From Mycobacterium saskatchewanense (GTDB lineage: Bacteria > Actinomycetota > Actinomycetes > Mycobacteriales > Mycobacteriaceae), in assembly GCF_010729105.1 (NCBI RefSeq), contig NZ_AP022573.1:1240001-1304000 (forward strand): a DNA stretch of 64,000 nucleotides. The letters run 5' to 3'. Positions 28,576 through 37,377 of this stretch are shown piece after piece. The position numbers and the translations under genes are program-made. Numbering within the stretch: position 1 is the stretch's first letter; each line of letters begins with the position of its first letter. The notes beneath the pieces were generated by a model that saw only the letters and a program-made list of their open reading frames with translations, was not told the origin of the DNA and did not search any database.

Positions 28576-28766
28576 CCCGCGTCCTCGTAGACGCCGACCG
28601 CTGCACCGGGCACGGGCGCTGTTACACCTTGGCGCCCGACGTCTTCGACGCCGACGAGGTGGGCCATTGCGTCGCGCTCGTCGGTGACGTAGCCGGCGAG
28701 CTCGAGGCTCAGGCCGTCACCGCCGAGCAGAACTGCCCGGAGGGCGCGATCACGCTGTCGCGCTGA
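28572..28766 (+). CDS. [3Fe-4S] ferredoxin, P450 redox partner
   Basis: 64 residues, too short to stand out as an ORF by length. Cysteine pattern DRCTGHGRCYTLAP (CxxxxxC) then QNCPEGAI gives three ligands, the layout of the single-cluster [3Fe-4S] ferredoxins that deliver electrons to bacterial P450s. MTRVLVDAD at the start and PDVFDADEVGHCVAL in the middle also fit. The ATG at 28572 overlaps the P450 stop by four bases. No reductase gene is nearby. Confidence 0.92.
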   Translation: MTRVLVDADRCTGHGRCYTLAPDVFDADEVGHCVALVGDVAGELEAQAVTAEQNCPEGAITLSR

Positions 28767-28804
28767 GGCGGGCCGCGGTGCGGATTCCGCGGCGCCCAGG
28801 CCAT

Positions 28805-28900
28805 CGAGTCTGCACTCAGGCCGTCGAGTGTGCATTCAGAGCGCAAAATCCGCGGATTCCCCATCCTGAATGCACAGTCGAATACCTGAACGCACACTCA
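28805..28900. repeat. Four 14-bp repeats in symmetric arrangement
   Basis: Two direct copies, CGAGTCTGCACTCA (28805-28818) and CGAGTGTGCATTCA (28825-28838), are followed by two inverted copies, TGAATGCACAGTCG (28867-28880) and TGAACGCACACTCA (28887-28900). Within each pair the starts are exactly 20 bases apart and the spacer is six bases. The inner arms share a perfect ten-base inverted repeat (TGTGCATTCA with TGAATGCACA). This is most of the space between the ferredoxin gene and the Rv2228c-like gene. It could be a multi-site operator, or a nested hairpin, or a dispersed mycobacterial repeat. Confidence 0.75.
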
Positions 28901-29146
28901 ATCGCCGGCAGCCACACCGCCGGCCGCGCCGACGATCAGCGGCCGACGATCAGCCCAATGCCGGTAGATCATCGCCACGTCGAGGTGGTGCCGCTCGGCC
29001 ATCGCCTCGACGCTGAACCGCTCGACGCCCCAGCGGGCCAGCTCGTCGAGCCGGTACAGGCACCGCAGAAACTGCGGGCGCCTCGGCAGGCGGCATGCGT
29101 GGTTTCTTAACCAGAAATCCCGGGCGGCGGAAGTCGCCACGGTCAC
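28898..29146 (-). pseudogene. Possible TetR-type HTH remnant
   Basis: 82-codon frame from GTG 29146, just after the stop of the Rv2228c-like gene. The central part, WGVERFSVEAMAERHHLDVA followed by MIYRHWADRRPLIV, resembles a TetR helix-turn-helix (FTxxxIAxxAGVSxxxxYxHFxxKxxL). There is no N-terminal helix of normal form and no ligand-binding domain, and the frame ends at the repeat block 28805-28900. I read it as a broken regulator gene, but a small real protein or chance similarity cannot be excluded. The rest of the 28767-29151 gap holds the repeats only. Confidence 0.4.
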
Positions 29147-29151
29147 ATTGC

Positions 29152-30252
29152 TCAGAGGTAGGCCGTTTGATTCACCAGCCGCACGGATGAGACACCGTCG
29201 GAATAGAACTCGGCGATGCTCAGCGACGCCAGGTCGAGGTGCAGCCGGTACAGGATGCCCGGGCCGGCTTCCAGAGCCAGCCGCAGCAGCATCTTGATCG
29301 GGGTCACGTGCGAGACCACCAGCACCGTCGAGCCCTCGTGGTTGGCGACGATCCGTTCGCGGACCCTGAGCACCCGGTCGAGCACGCTGTCGAAGCTTTC
29401 GCCCCCCGGCGGCGTGACGCCGGTGTCGCGCAGCCAGCGGCCGTGCAATTCCGGGTCGCGCTGTGCGGCCTCGTTGAATGTCAGCCCCTCCCAGGCGCCG
29501 AAGTCGGTCTCGATCAGGTCGTCGTCGACGGTGACATCCAGTCCCAGCGCCTTGGCGGCGGCCGCCGCGGTGTCGTAGGCCCGCTGCAGCGGCGAGGAGA
29601 AGACCTCGGCGATCCCGCCGCGCTCGGCAACGTATCGCGCCGCGGCGGCGGCCTGCTGGCGGCCGACGTCGGTCAGCGCGGGATTACCGCGTCCGGAATA
29701 CCGGCGCTGGGCCGACAGCTCGGTCTGGCCGTGCCGCAGCAGCAGCAATCTGGTCGGCGTGCCGCGCGCACCGGTCCAGCCCGGCCCGGTCTTCTCCTGT
29801 GCCGCTGCACTTTTCGAGGAATCGGCGCGCTCCGTCGGACCACTCCGCCCTGCCGCGGCGTCCATCGCCTCGTTGGCCAATCGATCGGCGTGCGTGTTGC
29901 GGTCGCGCGGGATCCAGGTGTAGCTGACCCGCTCGAACCTCGACGCGAGCGTGCGGGCCTGCGCGTGCAGCGCGATCAGGTCCGGGTGCTTGACCTTCCA
30001 CCGCCCGGACATCTGCTCGACGAGCAGCTTGGAATCCAGGAAAACCGCGGCCTCGGTCGCCCCGAGCTCCAGGGCGTGCTCCAGGCCGGCTATCAGGCCG
30101 TGGTATTCGGCGACATTGTTGGTCGCCCGGCCGATGGCCTGCTTGGCCTCGGCCAGGACGGTCGACCGATCGGCGCTGAGCACCACCGCGCCATACCCGG
30201 CCGGCCCCGGGTTGCCTCGCGACCCCCCGTCGGCCTCGATCACGGCCTTCAT
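29152..30252 (-). CDS. RNase HI fused to alpha-ribazole/phosphoglycerate-mutase-like phosphatase
   Basis: 366 residues, matching Rv2228c in design. Residues 1-140 are RNase HI: IEADGGSRGNPGPAGYGAVV, NNVAEYHGLIAGLEHAL, FLDSKLLVEQM and the DRNTHADRLANEAM region, supplying the acidic metal ligands. After a Ser/Ala linker, residues about 165-366 form a histidine phosphatase with RLLLLRHGQTELS (catalytic RHG), FSSPLQRAYDTA, ETDFGAWEGLTF and VVSHVTPIK. The first domain removes RNA from RNA-DNA hybrids; the second is CobC-like and may dephosphorylate alpha-ribazole phosphate in cobalamin synthesis. The ATG overlaps the upstream gene by four bases. Confidence 0.95.
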   Translation of the reverse strand: MKAVIEADGGSRGNPGPAGYGAVVLSADRSTVLAEAKQAIGRATNNVAEYHGLIAGLEHALELGATEAAVFLDSKLLVEQMSGRWKVKHPDLIALHAQARTLASRFERVSYTWIPRDRNTHADRLANEAMDAAAGRSGPTERADSSKSAAAQEKTGPGWTGARGTPTRLLLLRHGQTELSAQRRYSGRGNPALTDVGRQQAAAAARYVAERGGIAEVFSSPLQRAYDTAAAAAKALGLDVTVDDDLIETDFGAWEGLTFNEAAQRDPELHGRWLRDTGVTPPGGESFDSVLDRVLRVRERIVANHEGSTVLVVSHVTPIKMLLRLALEAGPGILYRLHLDLASLSIAEFYSDGVSSVRLVNQTAYL

Positions 30253-30986
30253 TGCCCGGATCCCGTGACGCGCAGCAGGATCGCGCCGCACTCGGGGCAC
30301 CGCACCACCTCGTCGTCGGCGGCTGCCGAGATGCGCGCGAGTTCCCCGCGGTCAATCTCCAGCCGGCAGGCACCACACCGACGCCCGAGCAACGGCGCGG
30401 CGCCGGGCCCTCCCCCGGCCCGCTGCCGTTCGTAGAGCGCGGACAGGGCGGGGTCCAGCGTCGCGGCCAGGACTTCCCGTTGGGACGAATATGACTGGCG
30501 CGCTTGGTCGATCTCCGCGACGGCGTCCCCGACGGCCTGACCCGCCCCGGCGAGCTCCGACTCCAGCGCCGCCACGGCGTCCTGTTCCGCCGTCAGCTGC
30601 GCCTGCAGCCCCTCGCGGCGCTCCATGACCTCCAGCAGGGAGTCCTCCAGGCTGGCCTGCCGCCGCTGCAGGGTCTCCAGCTCGTGCTGCAGGTCCGACT
30701 GCCGCTTGGCGTCGGACGCACCCGACTGCAGCAGCACCCGGTCGCGGTCTTCGCGCTGGCGCACCGCCTCGATGTCCGCCTCGAACCGCAATACCTCGGT
30801 GTCCAGGTCCTCCAGGGCGATGCGCGTCGCGGCCAGCCGATCGCCGGCCGCGCCGTGGTCGGCCTGCAGCTGCTCGTAGGCCTTCCGCTCCGGCAGGTGG
30901 GAGGCCCGGTGCGCCAGACGCGACAGTTCGGCGTCGATCTTCGACAGCTCGAGCAGCGAACGTTGCTGCGCCACTTCGGCTTTCAT
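30249..30986 (-). CDS. Coiled-coil zinc-ribbon protein (Rv2229c-like)
   Basis: 245 residues. Most of the chain is charged heptad-like helix ([20 protein letters not shown] onward to [10 protein letters not shown]), predicted as an antiparallel coiled coil. The C-terminal 50 residues have a zinc ribbon with CGACRLEI and CPECGAIL. Proteins of this type are conserved beside Nif3-like genes; a nucleic-acid-associated role is suspected but not proven. Start and stop overlap both neighbours by four bases (ATGA), so Rv2230c-, Rv2229c- and Rv2228c-like genes form one operon. Confidence 0.9.
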   Translation of the reverse strand: MKAEVAQQRSLLELSKIDAELSRLAHRASHLPERKAYEQLQADHGAAGDRLAATRIALEDLDTEVLRFEADIEAVRQREDRDRVLLQSGASDAKRQSDLQHELETLQRRQASLEDSLLEVMERREGLQAQLTAEQDAVAALESELAGAGQAVGDAVAEIDQARQSYSSQREVLAATLDPALSALYERQRAGGGPGAAPLLGRRCGACRLEIDRGELARISAAADDEVVRCPECGAILLRVTGSGQ

Positions 30987-32122
30987 CGATGATCTCCCTC
31001 AGCTACGTTGCCCAGGTTCCAAGGATCGGTGCGCAGGGCGCAGACGCGGACGTCCAGCGCGGCGCCGAACCGGGACCGCAGCAGGCCGGCCGCCTGTGCG
31101 CACCAGGGGAATTCGCTCGCCCAGTGCGCCACGTCGATCAGCGCCACGCCCGAGGCCCGCCGGTGCTCGTCGGCGGGGTGATGCCGCAGGTCCGCCGTGA
31201 CGTAGGCCTGGACGTGCGCGCGGGCGGCGGTCGCGAGCAGTGAGTCGCCGGCGCCCCCGCACACCGCCACCCGCGACACGGGCGCGTGCGCGTCGCCCGC
31301 CGCGCGCACGCCCCACGACGTCCGCGGCAGCGCGGCCTCGACGCGGGATACGAAGGCGCGCAGCGGTTCCGGCTTTGCCAGCGCGCCGACACGGCCCAGG
31401 CCGGTGTCCGCCGGCGGCGGCGCCATCGCGAAGATATCGAACGCGGGTTCCTCGTAGGGATGGGCGGCGCGCATGGCGGCCAGCACCGCGCCGCGAATGC
31501 GCGCGGGTGCGACGACCTCGAACCGGTCCTCCTCAACCTTCTCGACGGTGCCGACGCTGCCCACCGCGGGTGAGGCCCCTTCGTGTGGCAGGAACTGGCC
31601 GATGCCCGCGACGCTCCAGCTGCAGTGCGAATAGTCGCCGATGTGGCCGGCCCCGGCCTCGAACACCGCCGCCTGCACCGCTTCGGTGTTCTCACGCGGC
31701 ACGTAGACGACCCACTTGTCGAGATCGGCGGTGGGCGTGTGCGGTTCGAGTACGGCTTCCACGGTCAGTCCGAGCGCCTCGGCCAGCGCGTCGGACACGC
31801 CCGGCGCGGCCGAGTCGGCGTTGGTGTGCGCGGTGAACAGCGAACGCCCGGTCCTGATCAGCCGGTGCACCAGTGCGCCTTTCGGCGTGCTCGCCGCCAC
31901 CGTGTCGACCCCCCGCAAGAGCAACGGGTGATGCGCCAGGAGGAGCCCGCCGTCAGGAACCTCGTCGACGACCGCCGCCGTCGCGTCCACCGCGACGGTC
32001 ACCGAGTCCACCGCGTCGCCGGGGTCGCCGCACACCAGACCGACCGAATCCCACGACTCCGCGAGGCGCGGTGGGTAGGCCGCGTCCAGCACCTCGATGA
32101 CGTCGGCCAAGCGCACGCTCAT
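30983..32122 (-). CDS. Nif3-like dinuclear metal protein (Rv2230c-like)
   Basis: 379 residues, NIF3/GTP cyclohydrolase type 2 family. The N-terminal part has [20 protein letters not shown] then SVGLVCGD and [12 protein letters not shown], whose histidines bind the metal pair. ITVHTNAD-type sequence appears as [21 protein letters not shown] middle insertion ([20 protein letters not shown]) is the extra domain seen in long Nif3 proteins. The C-terminal [11 protein letters not shown] and DVAHWASEF supply the remaining ligands. Function is still debated. The ATG at 32122 fits the known length; the frame runs 13 codons further upstream. Confidence 0.93.
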   Translation of the reverse strand: MSVRLADVIEVLDAAYPPRLAESWDSVGLVCGDPGDAVDSVTVAVDATAAVVDEVPDGGLLLAHHPLLLRGVDTVAASTPKGALVHRLIRTGRSLFTAHTNADSAAPGVSDALAEALGLTVEAVLEPHTPTADLDKWVVYVPRENTEAVQAAVFEAGAGHIGDYSHCSWSVAGIGQFLPHEGASPAVGSVGTVEKVEEDRFEVVAPARIRGAVLAAMRAAHPYEEPAFDIFAMAPPPADTGLGRVGALAKPEPLRAFVSRVEAALPRTSWGVRAAGDAHAPVSRVAVCGGAGDSLLATAARAHVQAYVTADLRHHPADEHRRASGVALIDVAHWASEFPWCAQAAGLLRSRFGAALDVRVCALRTDPWNLGNVAEGDHR

Positions 32123-33159
32123 CGCGTCACCTCCGAAATCGCCTGCACCAGCAGCGGCCATTCACGACGCACCGCGGCGCGCAGGTACCGCCCGTCCAAG
32201 CCGACGAACGTATCACAGCGGCGGATGGCAATGCCGCTGCGGTGCAACCTGTTTCGTATTCGCTCGGCGTCCGGTCTGCGGAACAGCACGAACGGCGCGC
32301 GGCCGTCGACCACGTCGGCGCCCACCGACGCCAGGCCGGCCACCATCTCGGCACGCAACTCACCGAGCCGCACCGCGTCCGCCGCCGCGTCCGCGACCGC
32401 CTCGGCGGCGCAACAGGCCGCGATGGCCGTCAGCTGCAGCGTCCCAACCGGCCAGTGGGCACGCTGGGTGGTCAACCGCGCCAACAACTCCGGCGCGCCG
32501 AGCGCGTAGCCCACCCGCAAGCCGGCCAGCGCCCACGTCTTGGTCAAGCTGCGCAGCACCAGCACGTCCGGTAGCGCGTCGCCGGCCAGCGACTCCGGCT
32601 CGCCGGGGACCGAATCGGCGAACGCCTCGTCGACCACCAGGATGCGCCCGGGCCGGCGCAGCCTCAGCAGGTCCCCGCGTGGGTGCAGCACGGACGTGGG
32701 GTTGGTCGGATTGCCCACCACGACCAGGTCGGCGTCCTCGGGGATCGCCGCACCGTGCAGTCGGAACGGCGGCTCGAGCACGACGTGGTGCACGGGCACC
32801 CCGGCCGCGGTCAGCGCCACGGCCGGTTCGGTGAACGACGGCGCGACGATCGCGGCTCGCGCGGGGCGCAGGTTGCCCAGCAACGCGAAACCCTCCGCGG
32901 CGCCCGCCAGCGGCAGGACCTCCTCGCGGGCGCGGCCGTGGCGCGCGGCGGCCGCGTCCTGCGCGCACCGTTCGTCCTCGAGGCTCGGGTACCGCGCCAG
33001 GTCTGTCAGCCGGGCCGCCAGCTGCCGCGTCAGCCACTCCGGCGGCCGCGCGTGCCGGACGTTGACGGCGAAGTCGAGCATCCCGGGCGCGACGGCCTGA
33101 TCGCCGTGATAACGCGCCGCCGGCGGGCTCTCGCCCACGCCGGCCATCGGGGAAGCCAT
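32119..33159 (-). CDS. cobC: PLP-dependent aminotransferase/decarboxylase of cobalamin synthesis (Rv2231c-like)
   Basis: 346 residues, fold-type I PLP enzyme of the CobC/CobD group, which makes L-threonine-O-3-phosphate or its decarboxylated form for the cobalamin aminopropanol arm. Seen: [29 protein letters not shown] (Asn/Pro of the cofactor site), [11 protein letters not shown] (Asp), the Schiff-base Lys in [17 protein letters not shown], and a C-terminal Arg in RAAVRREWP. The ATG overlaps the Nif3 gene by four bases. The start could be 33147 instead of 33159. Grouped with the RNase H/phosphatase and near cobD, it supports a cobalamin link. Confidence 0.88.
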   Translation of the reverse strand: MASPMAGVGESPPAARYHGDQAVAPGMLDFAVNVRHARPPEWLTRQLAARLTDLARYPSLEDERCAQDAAAARHGRAREEVLPLAGAAEGFALLGNLRPARAAIVAPSFTEPAVALTAAGVPVHHVVLEPPFRLHGAAIPEDADLVVVGNPTNPTSVLHPRGDLLRLRRPGRILVVDEAFADSVPGEPESLAGDALPDVLVLRSLTKTWALAGLRVGYALGAPELLARLTTQRAHWPVGTLQLTAIAACCAAEAVADAAADAVRLGELRAEMVAGLASVGADVVDGRAPFVLFRRPDAERIRNRLHRSGIAIRRCDTFVGLDGRYLRAAVRREWPLLVQAISEVTR

Positions 33160-33383
33160 CCGTGAAACACTAGTTGGCCGAGCCAGGGCCGATCACACGG
33201 CCGCTATCAACAGATCGCGCTTCGCGCGGGGTCATGGACCGTGACGAAAACGCCAACCGCCGCCGCGACCGCGTGTAACCCCCGTTGAGCACAAGCGGAC
33301 CGGCGCCGCACCGCAGAGTGCGCGATGATGATCGCGGCTGCGGTTCGCGAACGCACGTCACTTCTTCAACGGAACGGACCGAA

Positions 33384-34247
33384 ATGAAGCTTGCGACGTT
33401 CGATGTGCCCGCGGGGCGTCATGTGGGCATAGTCGAGGGCGACGAAATCATCGACCTGACGGCTGCGGATCCCTCGTTGGCAACCATGATCGATCTCTTC
33501 GAACGTGGGGCCGCCCAAGCGGCGTCGAGGAGCTCCGCGTCGGCGCCGCGCCTGCCGCGCTCGAGCGTGAAGCTCGCCGCACCGGTGCCCCGCCCGCCCA
33601 AGTTCTTGGCGATCGGCTACAACAATCCTCAACATCTCGAGGAGACGAATACGCCTCGGCCGACCCGGCAGGTCTGGTTCAACAAGCAGCAGAGCTGCAT
33701 TGTCGGTCCGGGCGACGCCGTTTGGGTCCCCCGCATCGCTCCCGACGAGATCGATTACGAGGGCGAGCTGGCGGTGGTGATCGGCCGGCGGTGCAAGAAC
33801 GTCCCGAACGACAAATCGGCGGTTCTGGACGTCGTGGCTGGTTTCACGATCGTCAACGACGTGAGTGTCCGCGACTGGCAAGCGCTCGAACCAGGGATGG
33901 TCGTGAGCAAGTCCTTCGACACCCACGGTCCGATCGGGCCCTGGATCGTGACTGCCGACGAAGTCGGCGATCCCCTGGACCTTGGTCTGCGCACTTACGT
34001 CAACGACGACCTCCGGCAGGACGGGCGCACCGGCGACATGATCTTCGACATCTACGAGCAGGTCTCCTACCTGTCCAGCGCTTTCACCCTTGAAGTCGGC
34101 GATGTCCTGTCGACCGGCACGCCCAGCGGCATCGCGTGGCGTCGGCCGGGCATGTACCTAAGACCGGGCGATGTCGTGCGAGTCGAGATCGACGGGATCG
34201 GGACCCTGGAGAACCCCGTCATCGCGGAGCCCGGTCACGGCGGCTGA
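33384..34247 (+). CDS. Fumarylacetoacetate-hydrolase-family protein
   Basis: 287 residues. FAH-fold metal site: DEIDYEGELAVVIGRRCKNV with the ExE pair, TIVNDVSVRDWQ, SKSFDTHGPIGPWIVTADEV and VLSTGTPSGIA. The N-terminal 60 residues match the long bacterial FAH family (MKLATFDVPAGRHVGIVEGD). Such enzymes hydrolyse or isomerise 2-oxo-alkene-dioates in aromatic or keto-acid breakdown. It stands alone in the gap between cobC and ptkA, which adjoin in M. tuberculosis. The 225 bases upstream show no clear feature. Confidence 0.9.
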   Translation: MKLATFDVPAGRHVGIVEGDEIIDLTAADPSLATMIDLFERGAAQAASRSSASAPRLPRSSVKLAAPVPRPPKFLAIGYNNPQHLEETNTPRPTRQVWFNKQQSCIVGPGDAVWVPRIAPDEIDYEGELAVVIGRRCKNVPNDKSAVLDVVAGFTIVNDVSVRDWQALEPGMVVSKSFDTHGPIGPWIVTADEVGDPLDLGLRTYVNDDLRQDGRTGDMIFDIYEQVSYLSSAFTLEVGDVLSTGTPSGIAWRRPGMYLRPGDVVRVEIDGIGTLENPVIAEPGHGG

Positions 34248-34294
34248 ATCCGGACACCAACATTCGAACGGGCGCCCGCATCACCGACAATGGG

Positions 34295-34957
34295 ATGGTG
34301 ACAGGCACGATCTTGACGGCCGAGCTGGTGATCTTCGACCTCGACGGCACGCTGACCGACTCGGCGGACGGAATCGTCGCCAGCTTCCGGCACGCGCTCG
34401 ACCACGTCGGCGCCCCGGTGCCGGACGGCGACCTGGTGGCGCAGATCGTCGGCCCGCCCATGGACGACACCTTCCGGGACATGCTCGGCGCGGACGCCGC
34501 GGAGGCGATCGCGGCGTTCCGGGCCGAGTACGGCGCCCGCGGGTGGGCGATGAGCACACTGTTCGATGGCATCGCGCCACTGCTGGCCGACCTGCGGGCC
34601 GCCGGTGTCCGGCTGGCGGTGGCCACCTCCAAGCTGGAACCCACGGCGCGGCGCGTCCTTGCCCACTTCGGGCTGGACCAGCACTTCGAGGTGATCGCCG
34701 GCGCCAGCCCGGACGGCTCCCGCAAGACCAAGGTCGAGGTCCTCGCCCACGCGCTCGACCAGCTGCGGCCGCTGCCCGAGCGCGTGCTCATGGTCGGCGA
34801 CCGCAGCCACGACGTCCACGGCGCGGCGGCCCACGGCATCGACACCGTGGTGGTGGGCTGGGGTTACGGACGGGACGACTTCGCCGAGGGGTTCGGCACC
34901 ACCGGGGTGACGCACGCCGCGACGATCGACGAGCTGCGGGGGGCGCTGGGTGTCTGA
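34295..34957 (+). CDS. ptkA: HAD-family protein tyrosine kinase PtkA
   Basis: 220 residues with HAD motifs: LVIFDLDGTLTDS (Asp15/Asp17), VAVATSKLEP, GSRKTKVEV with the conserved Lys, and MVGDRSHDVHGA. In M. tuberculosis PtkA (Rv2232) autophosphorylates and phosphorylates PtpA, although it looks like a phosphatase. That protein has a longer, disordered N-terminus; here the ATG at 34295 gives only the HAD domain. A longer frame to 34136 exists but lies inside the FAH gene. The end overlaps ptpA by eight bases. Confidence 0.88.
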   Translation: MVTGTILTAELVIFDLDGTLTDSADGIVASFRHALDHVGAPVPDGDLVAQIVGPPMDDTFRDMLGADAAEAIAAFRAEYGARGWAMSTLFDGIAPLLADLRAAGVRLAVATSKLEPTARRVLAHFGLDQHFEVIAGASPDGSRKTKVEVLAHALDQLRPLPERVLMVGDRSHDVHGAAAHGIDTVVVGWGYGRDDFAEGFGTTGVTHAATIDELRGALGV

Positions 34958-35447
34958 CCGAGAGCCGCTGCACGTCACCTTCGTCTGCACCGGGAACATC
35001 TGCCGTTCGGTGATGGCCGAGAAGATGTTCGCCGATCAGCTGCGCCGGCGCGGCCTGGGTGACGCGGTACGGGTGACCAGCGCGGGCACCGGCAACTGGC
35101 ACGTCGGCAGCTGCGCCGACGAGCGGGCCGCCCGGGTGCTCGAGGCCCACGGCTATGCCGCCGACCATCGCGCCGCCCAGGTCGACGACGATCACCTCGC
35201 GGCCGACCTGGTGGTGGCCCTCGCGCGCAACCACCTTCGGATGTTGCAGCACTTGGGCGTCGAGCAGGACCGGGTCCGGATGCTGCGCTCGTTCGACCCG
35301 CGCGCGGGCGCCCATACCCCCGACGTCGACGATCCCTACTACGGCGACGACCGGGATTTCGAGCGGGCCTTCGCCGTCATCGAGGCCGCGCTGCCCGGCC
35401 TGCACGACTGGGTGGACACGCGGCTCGCGGAGAACGGATCGGGCTGA
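34950..35447 (+). CDS. ptpA: Low-molecular-weight protein tyrosine phosphatase PtpA
   Basis: 165 residues. P-loop FVCTGNICRS with nucleophile Cys13 and Arg19, general acid Asp in TPDVDDPYYGDD. In M. tuberculosis PtpA is secreted into macrophages and blocks phagosome acidification; it has no signal peptide here either. The GTG start lies within the end of ptkA and the stop overlaps SURF1 (TGATG), so kinase, phosphatase and SURF1 are co-translated. Confidence 0.95.
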   Translation: MSDREPLHVTFVCTGNICRSVMAEKMFADQLRRRGLGDAVRVTSAGTGNWHVGSCADERAARVLEAHGYAADHRAAQVDDDHLAADLVVALARNHLRMLQHLGVEQDRVRMLRSFDPRAGAHTPDVDDPYYGDDRDFERAFAVIEAALPGLHDWVDTRLAENGSG

Positions 35448-36262
35448 TGCGCAGGCTCACTTTCCTGCTGCGGCCGGGCTGGATGGCGCTGGCACTGGTG
35501 GTGATCGCCTTCACCTACCTGTGCTTCATGGTGCTCGCGCCCTGGCAGCTGGGGAAGCACAACCGGACGTCGCGGGAGAACCAGCAGATCGAGTACTCGC
35601 TCAACACCGACCCCGTAGCGTTGAAAACGTTTTTACCGCAGCAGGATTCGTCAGCGCCCGGCGCCCAGTGGCGGCGCGTGACGGCGACCGGGCACTACCT
35701 GGCCGACGTGCAGGTGCTGGCTCGGCTGCGGGTGGTCAACTCCGACCCGGCGTTCGAAGTTCTGGCGCCGTTCGCCGTAGACGGCGGGCCCACCGTCCTG
35801 GTCGACCGTGGCTACGTGCGCCCGGAGCAAGGATCGCACGTCCCGGCCATCCCCCGCCCGCCCGCCGAACCGGTGACCATCACCGCGCGGCTGCGCGACT
35901 CCGAGCCCACCGCGCCGGGCAAGGATCCGTTCTTCGCGGACGGGGTGCAGCAGGTGTATTCGATCAACACCGCACAGGTCTCGGCGGTGACCAAGGTGCC
36001 GCTGACCGGGTCGTACCTGCAGCTGGTGGACGACCAGCCGGGCGGGCTCGGCGTGCTTGGAGTGCCGCACCTCGACGCCGGACCGTTCCTGTCGTACGGC
36101 ATCCAGTGGATCTCGTTCGGCATCCTGGCACCCATTGGGCTGAGCTACTTCGCCTACTCCGAGATCAAGGCGCGCCGCAGGGAAAAGCAAGGGGCGTCCG
36201 CCCCGGCGCAGCCGGTGACGGTCGAGGACAAACTCGCCGACCGCTACGGGCGCCGGCGGTAA
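35447..36262 (+). CDS. SURF1-family membrane protein (Rv2235-like)
   Basis: 271 residues. Two membrane helices flank a soluble domain: MALALVVIAFTYLCFMVLAP near the N-terminus and QWISFGILAPIGLSYFAYSE near residue 225. PWQLGKHNRTSRENQQIEYS and PTVLVDRGYVRPEQG are SURF1 blocks. SURF1 proteins assist cytochrome c oxidase assembly, probably heme a delivery. The ATG overlaps the ptpA stop by one base. The 3' end overlaps the convergent cobD gene by 19 bases. Confidence 0.92.
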   Translation: MRRLTFLLRPGWMALALVVIAFTYLCFMVLAPWQLGKHNRTSRENQQIEYSLNTDPVALKTFLPQQDSSAPGAQWRRVTATGHYLADVQVLARLRVVNSDPAFEVLAPFAVDGGPTVLVDRGYVRPEQGSHVPAIPRPPAEPVTITARLRDSEPTAPGKDPFFADGVQQVYSINTAQVSAVTKVPLTGSYLQLVDDQPGGLGVLGVPHLDAGPFLSYGIQWISFGILAPIGLSYFAYSEIKARRREKQGASAPAQPVTVEDKLADRYGRRR

Positions 36263-37179
36263 GACGCCAGCGCGGCGACCGACACCGCCCCCGCCTGCAC
36301 CAGCCGGGACAACGCCACCGCACGGCGCAGGTCGGACACCGCGGGCTGCCGTCCGTCGCCCAGGGTGGGCCGGATCTCCAGCTCGTGGGGATACTGCGTG
36401 GGCCCGCCGAGCCGAACGCCCAATGCTCCGGCGAAGGCCGCCTCGACGACGCCGGCATTGGGGCTGGGGTGGCGGCCGGCGTCACGCCGCCAGGCCCGCA
36501 GCGCGCCCGCCGGTGACCCGCGGACCAACGGCGCGCAGAACACCACCAGCACCGCGGTCACCCGCGCGCCCACGTAGTTGGCCGCATCGTCGAGACGTGC
36601 CGCGGCCCAACCGAATCGCGCGTAGCGCGGCGAACGGTAGCCGATCATCGAGTCCAGCGTGTTGACGGCCCGGTAGCCCAGCACCCCAGGGACGCCACCC
36701 GCCGCGGCCCACAGCAGCGGCGCCACCTCGGCGTCGGACGTGTTCTCGGCGACGGACTCCAGCGCCGCGCGGGTCAGCCCCGCACGGTCCAGCGCCCACG
36801 GGTCGCGCCCGCACAGCGACGGCAGCAGCAGCCGCGCGGCGCCGACGTCGCCGCGCTCGATCAGCTCGGCCATCGCCTCGCCGGTGCGCGTTAGCGAGGT
36901 GCCGCCCAGCGACACCCAGGTGGCCAACGCGGTGGCCGCCGTCAGCCGGAAACGGCCGGCGGACCGCTGCGCGAGCGCGCCGAGCAGGGTCACGAAACCG
37001 ATCAGCAGCGCGACGTGCGCGGCCCCGGCGAACCTGTCGTCGCGGTAGGTCAGCCGCTCCAGGGCTGCGGCCGCTCGCCCGAACGCGGCCACCGGGTGTC
37101 CCCGCCGCGGGTCGCCGAGGGTGACGTCGGCGGCGTATGCGACAAGCACGCCGAGGGTGCGGGGCTGCATCGCGAACAC
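36244..37179 (-). CDS. cobD: Adenosylcobinamide-phosphate synthase CobD/CbiB
   Basis: 311-residue membrane enzyme that attaches the aminopropanol arm to adenosylcobyric acid. Family features: DVTLGDPRRGHPVAAFGRAA, helix VALLIGFVTLLGALA, LVGRDP-type CGRDPWALDRAGLTRAALES and VAENTSDAEVAPLLWAAAGG, then NTLDSMIGYRSPRYARFGWA and HPSPNAGVVEAAFAGALGVR. The start is GTG 37179 or ATG 37170. It corresponds to Rv2236c and completes a cobalamin-related grouping with cobC. Confidence 0.94.
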   Translation of the reverse strand: MFAMQPRTLGVLVAYAADVTLGDPRRGHPVAAFGRAAAALERLTYRDDRFAGAAHVALLIGFVTLLGALAQRSAGRFRLTAATALATWVSLGGTSLTRTGEAMAELIERGDVGAARLLLPSLCGRDPWALDRAGLTRAALESVAENTSDAEVAPLLWAAAGGVPGVLGYRAVNTLDSMIGYRSPRYARFGWAAARLDDAANYVGARVTAVLVVFCAPLVRGSPAGALRAWRRDAGRHPSPNAGVVEAAFAGALGVRLGGPTQYPHELEIRPTLGDGRQPAVSDLRRAVALSRLVQAGAVSVAALASYRRRP

Positions 37180-37377
37180 CCCGGCAGCGTCTCATACGCG
37201 GGGGCCTCGGGCCGTTAGACCGTTGGTTGGGATCTACCCCCTGCCCGCTTTCGGCCGGATCTGGCGTCCCGCCGCGCGAGTTCCGGGCAGGGATCGCCCG
37301 ATATCCGTTTTACCTGCGGGACATGCGGTCTCGCGCCCGGAGAAAGCGGCGGATCGGCTGGGACTAGGGTTGGCGCC

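Noticed and set aside
28805..28900. CRISPR or phage attachment site
   Set aside because: Only four short repeats in mirrored order, no integrase or cas gene, and no duplicated tRNA end.
33170..33361. 63-codon minus-strand frame in the cobC to FAH gap
   Set aside because: Arg/Ser-rich, no motif, no ribosome site; the gap appears to be ordinary intergenic DNA.
37015..37218. Small plus-strand frame between cobD and the VOC gene
   Set aside because: Largely antisense to the start of cobD, no ribosome site or homology; treated as shadow.
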